Origin: Roseiarcus sp963832305
Lineage (GTDB): Bacteria > Pseudomonadota > Alphaproteobacteria > Rhizobiales > Beijerinckiaceae
Assembly: GCA_963832305.1 (NCBI GenBank)
Contig: CAWHTU010000015.1
Span: 9,906 to 73,905, forward strand
DNA: 64,000 nt
Direction of reading: 5' to 3'
The position numbers and the translations under genes are program-made. The notes beneath the pieces were generated by a model. It did no database searches and was not told the DNA's origin. It saw nothing but the letters and a program-made list of their open reading frames with translations. Numbering within the stretch: position 1 is the stretch's first letter; every line of letters begins with the position of its first letter. Below, one piece after another: positions 34,520-42,249 of this stretch.

Positions 34520-37309
34520 ATGTCATATGCCCACGCTCCCGCGGTGGAGCGCCGCTCCCGCGCCCCGCGCGCCGCGCCGCCCGCGCCGAAGGGCATTGAG
34601 CGAGCCAAGCTCTTGGCCGATCTCGCCGTTCTTCACGAACGGCTCTCGGGCGACCCCGCGGCGTTCCGCCGCGCGGCAATCGAGATCCTGCAGGCGGCGT
34701 TGGCCTCCGGACGGGACGAAGCGCGCAAGGCTCTGGAGGACGGCGGAACGGGCCGAGCGTGCGCGGAAGCGCTGAGCGCGGAAACCGACGACCTTTTGCG
34801 CGTCGTGCTCGAAATGTCCGCCCGTTGGCTAGCGCCGGCTGAGCCTGGCCAGCTGCTTCCGACCATCGTTGCGGTCGGCGGGTACGGGCGCGGGATGCTT
34901 GCGCCCTTTTCCGACATCGATCTCCTGTTTCTCCTCCCCGACAAGCCGCCCCCGGGCGTGGAGAAGGTGGTTGAGTCGCTGCTCTATGTGCTCTGGGACT
35001 TGAAGCAGAAGGTCGGCCACGCGACGCGCACTATCGATGAATGCCTGAAGCAGGCGCGCGCCGACATGACGATTCGCACCACGCTCATCGAGGCGCGGTT
35101 CATCGTCGGCGACAACGGACTGTTCGAGACGCTCCAGACACGCTTCGACAGGGAGATCGTGGCCAAGACCGCAGCCGAATTCGTCGCCGCCAAGCTCGAG
35201 GAGCGGGAAGCGCGGGTCAGGCGCGCGGGCGCGTCGCGCTATCTGGTCGAGCCAAACGTCAAAGAGGGCAAGGGGGGCTTGCGCGACCTCAACACGCTGT
35301 TCTGGATCTCCAAATACGTCTATCGCGTCCGCAGCGCCCACGAACTCGTCGCCGCTGGGCTGTTCTCGCCAAGAGAATTTGCGCTTTTTCGCCGTTGCGA
35401 GGAATTTCTCTGGAGCGTTCGTTGTCGGCTGCATTTTCTCGCTGGCCGGGCGGAGGAGCGCCTGAGCTTCGACGTTCAGAGGCCGATCGCCCGCCAGCTT
35501 GGCTATTCGACCCGGGCCGGGCTCATCGACGTCGAACGGTTCATGAAGCACTATTTCCTGATCGCCAAGGACGTCGGCGATTTGACCGCGATCGTCTGCG
35601 CCGCTCTCGAGGAGCGCCAGACCAAGCGCACTCCGGCGTTCGGGCGTCTCATCGGGCGCCTGCGCCGGCGGACGCGCGCGATCGCCGACGCCGAGGATTT
35701 CAAGGTCGACAACGATCGGGTCAACGTCATCAGCAACGACGCCTTCGAGAACGATCCGGTCAATCTGATCCGGCTGTTCTGGATCGCCGACCGCTCGAAC
35801 CTGCCGATCCACCCCAACGCGACCCGGCTCGTCACCCAATCCTTGAAGCGCATCGACGTCCGCTTGCGCGAGGATAGCGAAGCCAACCGGCTCTTTCTCG
35901 AGATTCTCACTTCGCGCAACGCGCCGGAAATCGCGCTCCGGCGGATGAACGAGGCTGGCGTGCTTGGCCGGTTCATTCCCGATTTCGGCCGCGTCGTCGG
36001 CATGATGCAGTTCTCGATGTATCATCACTATACGGTCGACGAGCATCTCATTCGCGCAGTCGGAGAGCTCAGCGCCATCGAAGCGGGGCGGCTCGCCGAA
36101 GATCTGCCACTCGCGACCAAGATCATGCCGCAGATCGCCCATCGCAAGGAACTCTATCTCGCGACCTTTCTGCACGACATCGCCAAGGGACGCGGGATCG
36201 ATCACTCGCTTGCGGGGGCCGAAGTCGCGCGCAAGCTTTGTCCGCGGCTCGGCCTCTCGCCCGCCAACACCGAGCGCGTCGCGTGGCTCATCGAGCAGCA
36301 TCTCGTCATGTCCAACATGGCTCAAGGGCGCGACCTGCTCGACCCGCGGACGACGGAAGCGCTGTCGGCGATCGTGCAGACACAAGAGCGCCTCAAGATG
36401 CTGCTCACGCTGACCGTCGCCGACATTCGAGCAGTGGGCCCAGGCGTATGGAACGGCTGGAAAGGCCAGCTTCTGCGCACTCTCTACTGGGAGACCGAAG
36501 TCGTGCTCGGCGGCGGCCATTCGGCCATCGACCGCAAGGGGAGGGTCGAAGCTGCGCAGGAGACATTGCGCCGGTCGCTTCCGGGCTGGTCTGATCCGGA
36601 ATTCAATGCCTACGCCCAGCGTCATTACCCTGCCTACTGGCTCAAGGTCGAGCCGGCGCGACAGGTCGCCCACGCCAAATTGCTGCACGCCATGGCCGCC
36701 GACACCCAGTCGCTGGCGACGGAGGTCACGACCGACGCCTTTCACGGCGTAACCGCGGTCACCGTCGTCGCGCCAGACCACCCGCGGCTGCTGACCGGCA
36801 TCGCCGGCGCATGCGCCGCCGCCGGGGGCAACATTGTCGACGCCCAGATCTTCACCACCACCGACGGCATGGCGCTCGATACGATTTTCGTCTCGCGCGC
36901 CTTCGAGCGCGACGAGGACGAACTTCGCCGCGGCCGGCGGATCGCCGCCAACATCGAGAAGACCCTGCGCGGCGAGGTCCGCCTGGCCGAAATCGCGGCG
37001 CCGAGGCAGCCGCGAGACGTGCGGCGCGGCGCCTTCAAGATTGAGCCCGAGGTAACGGTCGACAACAACCTGTCGCGCCGCTACACGGTGGTCGAGGTTT
37101 CGGGTCTCGATCGGCCCGGCCTGCTGCGGGATCTGACCGCCTCGCTGTCGAGCCTTAATCTCAACATTGGCTCGGCCCACATTGTCACCTTTGGCGAAAA
37201 GGCGGTGGATTCATTCTATCTCAGCGATCTGACCGGGCAGAAGATCATCGCGCCGGCGCGGCAGGCGGCGATCAAGCGCCGGTTGCTGGCGGACTTCGCC
37301 GCAGATTGA
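34520..37309 (+). CDS. glnD: PII uridylyltransferase/uridylyl-removing enzyme
   Basis: From the ATG at 34520 the product is 929 residues. Domains in order: nucleotidyltransferase with GGYGRGMLAPFSDIDLLFLL (residues about 116-135), PII-UTase helical region, HD domain with ATFLHDIAKGRGIDHSLAG, and two ACT domains at the C-terminus (VVAPDHPRLLTGIAGACAAA and VVEVSGLDRPGLLRDLTASL). It senses glutamine and modifies PII proteins. The open frame back to 34271 overlaps gshB and is not the true start. It lies downstream of gshB on the same strand. Confidence 0.95.
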   Translation: MSYAHAPAVERRSRAPRAAPPAPKGIERAKLLADLAVLHERLSGDPAAFRRAAIEILQAALASGRDEARKALEDGGTGRACAEALSAETDDLLRVVLEMSARWLAPAEPGQLLPTIVAVGGYGRGMLAPFSDIDLLFLLPDKPPPGVEKVVESLLYVLWDLKQKVGHATRTIDECLKQARADMTIRTTLIEARFIVGDNGLFETLQTRFDREIVAKTAAEFVAAKLEEREARVRRAGASRYLVEPNVKEGKGGLRDLNTLFWISKYVYRVRSAHELVAAGLFSPREFALFRRCEEFLWSVRCRLHFLAGRAEERLSFDVQRPIARQLGYSTRAGLIDVERFMKHYFLIAKDVGDLTAIVCAALEERQTKRTPAFGRLIGRLRRRTRAIADAEDFKVDNDRVNVISNDAFENDPVNLIRLFWIADRSNLPIHPNATRLVTQSLKRIDVRLREDSEANRLFLEILTSRNAPEIALRRMNEAGVLGRFIPDFGRVVGMMQFSMYHHYTVDEHLIRAVGELSAIEAGRLAEDLPLATKIMPQIAHRKELYLATFLHDIAKGRGIDHSLAGAEVARKLCPRLGLSPANTERVAWLIEQHLVMSNMAQGRDLLDPRTTEALSAIVQTQERLKMLLTLTVADIRAVGPGVWNGWKGQLLRTLYWETEVVLGGGHSAIDRKGRVEAAQETLRRSLPGWSDPEFNAYAQRHYPAYWLKVEPARQVAHAKLLHAMAADTQSLATEVTTDAFHGVTAVTVVAPDHPRLLTGIAGACAAAGGNIVDAQIFTTTDGMALDTIFVSRAFERDEDELRRGRRIAANIEKTLRGEVRLAEIAAPRQPRDVRRGAFKIEPEVTVDNNLSRRYTVVEVSGLDRPGLLRDLTASLSSLNLNIGSAHIVTFGEKAVDSFYLSDLTGQKIIAPARQAAIKRRLLADFAAD

Positions 37310-37409
37310 CGGCGATCAAGAGCCGGAGGGTTTTCGGTTATCCCCGTGCTTGATTTTTGGTCCGGCAGCCCTGATATCGATCACGAATTCAGGTGGGGCT
37401 TATGAAACA

Positions 37410-38000
37410 ATGAATGACGCCAACGCCGAACGCGAAGCGAAGCAGTCCGCGCAACAAGGCGAAGCCGCTCCGGCCGAGGCTGGCGACCGGGACGCCGCGG
37501 CCGTCATCGAGGCGCTGAACGCCGAAAATGGCCAGTTGAAGGATCGGGTGCTTCGTACTCTGGCGGAGATGGAGAATCTGCGTCGGCGGACCGAGCGCGA
37601 GGTTTCCGACGCCAAGGCTTACGGGGTGTCGAGCTTCGCCCGCGACATGCTGACCGTGGTCGACAACCTGTCGCGCGCGCTTGAGCACCTGCCGGCTGAG
37701 GCCCGCGCGAGCGCCGATCCTTCGCTGCGATCCTTGGTTGAAGGCGTCGAGCTGACCGCGCGCGATCTCGAGGCGGCGCTTGGCCGTCACGGGGTCAAGC
37801 GGCTCGATCCCAAAGGCCAGAAATTCGACCCGAATTTCCATCAGGCGATTTTCGAGGCGCCCGACGATACGCTTCCCGCGGGCGCCGTCTCCCAGGTGGT
37901 TCAGACCGGCTGGACGATTGGCGATCGGGTGCTGCGTCCGGCGATGGTCGGCGTCTCGAAGGGGGGGCCGAAAACAGCGCCGGCGTCCAGCGGGAAGTAG
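37410..38000 (+). CDS. grpE: GrpE nucleotide exchange factor, core copy
   Basis: From the ATG at 37410 the product is 196 residues, with the GrpE coiled coil (ALNAENGQLKDRVLRTLAEM, ENLRRRTEREVSDAKAYGVS) and the signature GQKFDPNFHQAIFEAPDD with GWTIGDRVLRPAMVGVSKG. It conforms to the family better than the island copy at 13822-14406. No dnaK adjoins it here. It probably serves the housekeeping DnaK encoded elsewhere. Confidence 0.93.
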   Translation: MNDANAEREAKQSAQQGEAAPAEAGDRDAAAVIEALNAENGQLKDRVLRTLAEMENLRRRTEREVSDAKAYGVSSFARDMLTVVDNLSRALEHLPAEARASADPSLRSLVEGVELTARDLEAALGRHGVKRLDPKGQKFDPNFHQAIFEAPDDTLPAGAVSQVVQTGWTIGDRVLRPAMVGVSKGGPKTAPASSGK

Positions 38001-38003
38001 CAG

Positions 38004-38630
38004 TCATACGGCCCTGGTGACCCGCCGAAGCGTTAGATTGACCCTGCCGCCCTGAGGGATGAGCGTCGAGGAGCCGGCGATGATGCGGTCGACGCCGTGG
38101 AAGGCGAGACGGCCTTCTCCGGCGAGCGACATCGCGTCGCCGGAGGCGAGGCGGAAAGAGCGGGTCGGCGAGTTCCGCTCAAGGCCGCCGACGCGGAACA
38201 CCGCGGTATCGCCGAGCGACAGCGAGACGACCGGGGCGGAGAGTTCGTCCTCGTCGCGGTCCTGGTGCAGGCCCATGCGCGCGCCGGGTCCATAGAAATT
38301 GATCAGGCACGCCTCCGGCGCCGGCGCTGCGGGCGCGATTACCGCGACGGCTTCCAGAAGCCGCGCCGGGATGGGCGGCCAGGGTCGGCCGGTTTCGGGG
38401 TGGGTCGACTGATAGCGATAACCGGCTTCGTCCGAAACCCAGCCGAGCGGGCCGCAGTTGCTCATCTCGACCGAGAAAGGCTTGCCGGTGCGCGGCATGC
38501 GCGGGCGAAACAGCGGCGCTGCGCCGAGGATCGAGAGAACCTCCTCCCGCAGCGCCTCCTGGGCGGCGCGGTCGAGAAAGCCAGGGAAATGGTCGATCCC
38601 CGGAGCGATGGCGAAGCCCAGGCGCGGCAT
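38004..38630 (-). CDS. alkB: AlkB-like 2-oxoglutarate/Fe(II) dioxygenase
   Basis: A 208-residue AlkB-fold protein. The iron ligands are in GLHQDRDE (His-x-Asp) and a distal His in RLAFHGVDRI, with the 2-oxoglutarate Arg in VNLTLRRV. Substrate-loop features include FYGPGARMG. It should repair alkylated bases by oxidative demethylation. The ATG at 38630 is chosen over a TTG at 38639. It is convergent with grpE, with 3 bp between them. Confidence 0.87.
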   Translation of the reverse strand: MPRLGFAIAPGIDHFPGFLDRAAQEALREEVLSILGAAPLFRPRMPRTGKPFSVEMSNCGPLGWVSDEAGYRYQSTHPETGRPWPPIPARLLEAVAVIAPAAPAPEACLINFYGPGARMGLHQDRDEDELSAPVVSLSLGDTAVFRVGGLERNSPTRSFRLASGDAMSLAGEGRLAFHGVDRIIAGSSTLIPQGGRVNLTLRRVTRAV

Positions 38631-38738
38631 GATTCTCAATGGTTCCGATTGGCTTCCCTCGCCGCCGGGCGCGGCGTATAGGAGGCCGATTTCATCCCTT
38701 AAGCATCCCGCGCAATTGCGCGTTCATCGAGGCGATTT

Positions 38739-39485
38739 ATGGCCGGTCATAGTCAGTTCAAGAACATCATGCACAAGAAGGGCAAGCAGGACGCGATCCG
38801 CTCCAAGCTGTTCTCGAAGCTCGCGCGCGAAATCACTGTCGCGGCCAAATTGGGCCTGCCGGACCCGGCGATGAACGCCCGCCTCAGAGCCGCCGTCATC
38901 GCCGCGAGGGCCGAGAACATGCCCAAGGACAACATCGAGCGGGCGATCAAGAAGGCCTCAGGCGCAGACGGCGAGAACTACGACGAGGTTCGCTACGAGG
39001 GCTATGCGCCCGGCGGGGTGGCGGTCATCGTCGAAGCCTTGACCGACAATCGCAACCGCACCGCGGGCGAAGTGCGCTCTTCGTTCACCAAGGCCGGCGG
39101 TTCGCTCGCCGAGACCGGCGCGGTCTCGTTCATGTTCGACCGGGTCGGGCTCATCGTCTTCGACCGAAAGGCCGCCGACGATGAAGCGATGCTCGAGGCG
39201 GCGATCGAGGCCGGCGCCGACGACGTCGTGTCAGGCGCGGAGGAACACGAGGTGATCACCTCGGTCGAGGCCTTGCGCGAGGCGCAGAAGGCGCTCGAGG
39301 CCAGGTTCGGCGAGCCCGAGAAGGCGACCATCGTCTGGCGGCCGCAGACCACGATCGCCGTGGACGACGAAGCGGGCGAGAAGATCCTGCGGCTCATCGA
39401 CGCGCTCGAGGACAACGACGACGTTCAGAACGTCACCGCCAACCTCGAGATTTCCGAGGCGCTCATGGCGAAGATGCAGGCCTGA
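38739..39485 (+). CDS. yebC: YebC/TACO1 family protein
   Basis: A 248-residue YebC-family protein beginning AGHSQFKNIMHKKGKQDAIR, the family's most conserved stretch, with YEGYAPGGVAVIVEALTDNR in the middle. Members were named transcriptional regulators, and more recent work ties them to translation of proline-rich or stalling sequences. The sequence does not decide which applies. It is usually linked to ruvC-ruvAB; that is not the case here. Confidence 0.93.
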   Translation: MAGHSQFKNIMHKKGKQDAIRSKLFSKLAREITVAAKLGLPDPAMNARLRAAVIAARAENMPKDNIERAIKKASGADGENYDEVRYEGYAPGGVAVIVEALTDNRNRTAGEVRSSFTKAGGSLAETGAVSFMFDRVGLIVFDRKAADDEAMLEAAIEAGADDVVSGAEEHEVITSVEALREAQKALEARFGEPEKATIVWRPQTTIAVDDEAGEKILRLIDALEDNDDVQNVTANLEISEALMAKMQA

Positions 39486-39507
39486 GCGCTGCGGAGGTCG
39501 ACCGGGG

Positions 39508-39852
39508 TCAGACCCAGCCGCAGCGACGGTAGCCCCATGGGGTCCACCAGCAGCGCCAGCCGCCGCCATAGCCCCAGCCCCAGCGCGGACCATACCCCCA
39601 GCGCGGGCCCCAGCCCCACCGATGCCAGCCGCCATGCCAACCCCAGCCGCGATGCCAGCCCCATCCATGATGCCAGCCGCCGTGCCAGCCCCAGTGGCGC
39701 CAGTACACGGGCTCGATCCCGGCCGCGGCGACCGGCGCCTCGAGCGCGGGCGAATTGAGGGTGAAGGCGTCGGACGGGCCGCTCGCGGCGGCAAGCATCG
39801 CGGCGCCGGCGAGGGCGGCGATCGCGCCGCCGGAGAGAATGCGCCAAGTCAT
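39508..39852 (-). CDS. Secreted Gly/Trp/His-rich small protein
   Basis: A 114-residue protein with a signal peptide (AIAALAGAAMLAAASGPSDA). The mature part from about residue 55 is a repetitive stretch of Trp, Gly, His and Arg (HWGWHGGWHHGWGWHRGWGW is part of it), ending in CWWTPWGYRRCGWV. This type of short periplasmic protein is widespread in Hyphomicrobiales and has no assigned function. The His/Trp content suggests metal or envelope interaction, which is only a suggestion. Confidence 0.75.
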   Translation of the reverse strand: MTWRILSGGAIAALAGAAMLAAASGPSDAFTLNSPALEAPVAAAGIEPVYWRHWGWHGGWHHGWGWHRGWGWHGGWHRWGWGPRWGYGPRWGWGYGGGWRCWWTPWGYRRCGWV

Positions 39853-39985
39853 TAGTTCCTCCTGGATCTCCAGCCGCCCGCGATCATGCTCTTTCCGCCT
39901 GAACTCGGCGTGAATGCCCGGCGGTCCGGGACGAACGCGGCGCCTTTGGCTAAACTCCCTCCATTCACCGGGGGTTCCTTCATGA

Positions 39986-40099
39986 ACCGAGACATCGCCG
40001 GGCTTCTGTCCGAAGCTTGGCTACGAACCGTTCGGCGAACTCGACTATCCGCCGGACTTCAAGCGGGTCTTCCTCAAGAAGCGGCTCGCGGGCCCTTAA
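39986..40099 (+). pseudogene. C-terminal remnant of a GNAT acetyltransferase
   Basis: In one frame this reads ETSPGFCPKLGYEPFGELDY and then PPDFKRVFLKKRL before a stop at 40097. This is the typical end of a GNAT enzyme (x-PGFY-x-KLGY-x-x-FGELDYPP). An in-frame stop at 39983 and the lack of any acetyl-CoA motif upstream show that only the tail is left. Confidence 0.65.
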
Positions 40100-40142
40100 A
40101 GCATGATGTTTTTGAGTTCACGCTCAGATCGCCTCGGCGCGT

Positions 40143-40287
40143 CTCCTCCCCCTTGCGGGGGAGGAACAAGGAGAGGGGTCGCGCCGTCCGACGGACAATG
40201 GAGCCGCGGCGCAATTCGATAGTCTCCTTGGCCAGCGCGACCCCCCACCCACTGCCCGCCCCCACAAGAGGGGGCGGGTGCGTTAAC
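40143..40287. repeat. Fold-back repeat element with two GC-rich hairpins
   Basis: The left end has CCTCCCCC-TTGC-GGGGGAGG (40145-40164), followed by GAGGGGTCGCGC. The right end has GCGCGACCCCCCAC followed by a 9-bp hairpin CCCGCCCCC-ACAAGA-GGGGGCGGG. The two ends are inverted with respect to each other, giving a MITE-like unit of about 145 bp. The left hairpin has the same core as the repeats around the DUF559 genes near 43.4-44.4 kb. Confidence 0.65.
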
Positions 40288-40376
40288 GGCGCCGATTCTG
40301 AGGAAACGCATCATGCGCCAGCCATCGTGATAAGCGGGCCATGGCGATCGCAGGCGCAGAGTTGGCGCGGGACTAG

Positions 40377-40574
40377 ATGTTTCAGTGGCTTGGGCGCCTT
40401 TTTCTGACAATTCGGCAGGTCCCGGAGGCGCGCGGCGCCGGGGGGCGCAACACTATCCAAGCCCCCCGCAACAAAAACAAAGGCGAGCGCAACAAAATCC
40501 AAGCCGAGCGCAACGAAAACAAAATCGGCCGCAACGAAATCAAAACGGAATATTTAATTCCATCAATTGGTTAA
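40377..40574 (+). CDS. Small ORF encoding a basic heptad repeat, doubtful gene
   Basis: A 65-codon frame whose second half is built of seven-residue units: RNTIQAP, RNKNKGE, RNKIQAE, RNENKIG, RNEIKTE, then YLIPSIG and stop. Units are 21 bp, so any frame would stay open. No ribosome site stands out. A related locus begins at 63238. It may be a repeat rather than a gene. Confidence 0.3.
   Translation: MFQWLGRLFLTIRQVPEARGAGGRNTIQAPRNKNKGERNKIQAERNENKIGRNEIKTEYLIPSIG
40445..40549. repeat. Five tandem 21-bp units
   Basis: Each unit begins CGCAAC (positions 40445, 40466, 40487, 40508, 40529) and continues with an A-rich segment. The run is markedly more A-rich than its surroundings and ends at an AT-rich block (TATTTAATTCC). 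Confidence 0.8.
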
Positions 40575-40593
40575 CCTGATTCTCCGTCGCCCC

Positions 40594-41184
40594 TCACTTC
40601 CCCCGCCTCGCCGTCACCCCCATCAGCCCGCCGATCGTGTCGAGCGCGACCCTGAGCCGGTCGCTCACCACAGCATCCGCCCGCCACGGCGTCGCCAGCT
40701 CGGGGATGAAGCCGCGGCATTCCCGCACGCCCGCGCCCTCGATCACGATCCGGGTCACGATCGGCCAGGCGTGCGGGCCGACCTTTTCCTCGGCCTCGCG
40801 CAGCTTGTCGCGGGCGAACAGCGCCGTCTCGGATTGCGGCAGGCCGGAGCGCGGGCCGAACCCGGTCGAGCCGAAGCGGTCGGGCGCGACCGCGCGCAAT
40901 TGGTCGAGCCGGGCGCGCTGATGGGTGCGGCGCAACAATTCGCCGACCAGCCAGCGGATGTCGTTGAGCTTCGGATCGTGCGGCGCCAGCACCCGGTTCG
41001 AGCGCATGGCGTCGAACGGATCGACGATCCGGCGCGTCCGGTCGGCTTCGCGGGTCGCCGCCTGGCCCGCCTCCCTGGCTCGGGCGAGCCGCTCGGGCGT
41101 CGCGTCGAGCCGTTCCTGGACGGCGTCCAAGAGTTCCTGCGGCGATTTGCGGGTCCGCCTGACCGGCTTCCGGGCGCCGCTCAT
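40594..41184 (-). CDS. Hypothetical protein of a repressor-linked module
   Basis: A 196-residue, Arg-rich, mostly helical protein that I do not recognise. Conserved-looking stretches are DPFDAMRSNRVLAPHDPKLN and DKLREAEEKVGPHAWPIVTR, followed near the end by VSDRLRVALDTIGGLMGV. No membrane helix or signal peptide is present. Its ATG overlaps the stop of the 74-codon gene (ATGA), so the two are co-translated. They run divergently from the S24-type repressor gene, the arrangement of a phage-like control region. Confidence 0.65.
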   Translation of the reverse strand: MSGARKPVRRTRKSPQELLDAVQERLDATPERLARAREAGQAATREADRTRRIVDPFDAMRSNRVLAPHDPKLNDIRWLVGELLRRTHQRARLDQLRAVAPDRFGSTGFGPRSGLPQSETALFARDKLREAEEKVGPHAWPIVTRIVIEGAGVRECRGFIPELATPWRADAVVSDRLRVALDTIGGLMGVTARRGK

Positions 41185-41405
41185 TCCGCGAGCTCCGCGC
41201 ACAGCGCCGCGGGCGACGTGCAGTAGGATTGCTCGAGGATCGGGGGGACCAATCTCGGAATGCCCCGCATGTTGACCTTGACGTCCGGCGGCGGCTCGCC
41301 GTGACCGCGGCGCAAGTCCATGAGGTGGCGGGCGCAGGCGCGCTTGGCCGCCGCCCGCTCGGTGTCGACTTTCGCCCGCCGACGGCGGATCCCGGACGCT
41401 GTCAT
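41181..41405 (-). CDS. Small hypothetical protein, first gene of the divergent operon
   Basis: A 74-residue, very basic protein (TASGIRRRRAKVDTERAAAK). It contains two cysteines in a loose pattern near the C-terminus. It is the first gene downstream of the AT-rich divergent promoter region that holds an inverted repeat. The four-base overlap with the 196-residue protein gene supports it as a real gene. The function is unknown. Confidence 0.6.
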   Translation of the reverse strand: MTASGIRRRRAKVDTERAAAKRACARHLMDLRRGHGEPPPDVKVNMRGIPRLVPPILEQSYCTSPAALCAELAE

Positions 41406-41477
41406 CGATTTGCCCTTTCTGGACTGCGACGGCCCCAGCGACCGTCTCCTTTGTTCTTGTTTTGTTCATTATTTGGT

Positions 41478-41508
41478 AAAACAGAACCGTCTGTCAAGAT
41501 TCTGTTTT
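41478..41508. promoter_or_regulatory. Probable operator of the S24-type repressor
   Basis: AAAACAGAA (41478-41486) and TTCTGTTTT (41500-41508) form a perfect 9-bp inverted repeat with 13 bases between. It lies in an unusually AT-rich stretch between the divergent genes, 73 bp from the minus-strand start and 131 bp from the repressor start. Confidence 0.65.
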
Positions 41509-41638
41509 TTTGAATTGCGGTTTTTCGGAAAAAGAGTTAATTCCGTGAGTCGGCAGGCCTTCCTGGGGCCAGGGCGCGGGCGGTAAGCACGCCGCTCAAG
41601 CCGTTACGTGGGGCACATAAAAGCTTGGAGTTTCAGCT

Positions 41639-42220
41639 TTGACCGTCGAATGGATCCGCGCCGGCCTCAAGAGGACCGGCAAAACACGCAGCGGCCTCGC
41701 CAAAGCGCTCGGCCGCTCTCCTTCCGCCGTAACCGATCTCCTGAACGGCCACCGCCGCCTGCGCGCCGACGAGATCGCGATCGTTTCGGATTATCTCGGC
41801 ATCGAGCCGCCGCGACTTATCGGCGGCGGTCCGCCGCGGCCGCCCAAGGCGCCGCTGATCGGCTATGTCGGCGCCGGCGCGATCGCCCATTTCTACGCTG
41901 ACGGTCAGGGGCCGTTCGACGAAGTCGACGCGCCGATCGACGCCAAGCCGGCGACCGTCGCAGTCCAGATCCGCGGCCATTCGCTCGGCGCGCTGTTCGA
42001 CAACTGGCTGGTGTTCTACGACGATATCCGCAATCCGCCGGACGACAGCCTCGTCGGGCGCATGTGCGTCTGCGGCCTTGCCGACGGGCGGGTCTTGATC
42101 AAGGCCTTGAAGCACAGCCCGAACGCCGGCCTTTGGCACCTTCTCTCCAACACCGAGCCGCCGATCTACGACGTTGGCCTCGACTGGGCCGCGCCGGTGC
42201 GCGAAATGCGGCCGCGGTAA
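41639..42220 (+). CDS. HTH repressor with S24/LexA-like C-terminal domain
   Basis: A 193-residue protein with a TTG start eight bases after GGAG. Residues 1-55 form an XRE-type helix-turn-helix (RSGLAKALGRSPSAVTDLLN). From about 70 comes a LexA/CI-like peptidase fold: APLIGYVGAGAIAHFY, the serine region VQIRGHSLGALFDNWLVFYD and the lysine region RVLIKAL. Where phage repressors have G-D/E-S-M, here it is GHSLG, so self-cleavage is not certain. It probably binds the adjacent inverted repeat. Confidence 0.82.
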   Translation: MTVEWIRAGLKRTGKTRSGLAKALGRSPSAVTDLLNGHRRLRADEIAIVSDYLGIEPPRLIGGGPPRPPKAPLIGYVGAGAIAHFYADGQGPFDEVDAPIDAKPATVAVQIRGHSLGALFDNWLVFYDDIRNPPDDSLVGRMCVCGLADGRVLIKALKHSPNAGLWHLLSNTEPPIYDVGLDWAAPVREMRPR

Positions 42221-42249
42221 CCGGCGCGCCGCGCTCGGGCGCTAACTGC

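Noticed and set aside
34829..37180. A 783-codon frame antisense to glnD, and similar long antisense frames at 12482-13939, 51918-53264 and 61746-63293
   Set aside because: Long antisense frames are expected in GC-rich coding DNA. The opposite strand holds full conserved proteins in each case.
40445..40549. A CRISPR array at the 21-bp repeat
   Set aside because: The units are contiguous without spacers, are only 21 bp long, and no cas gene is present.
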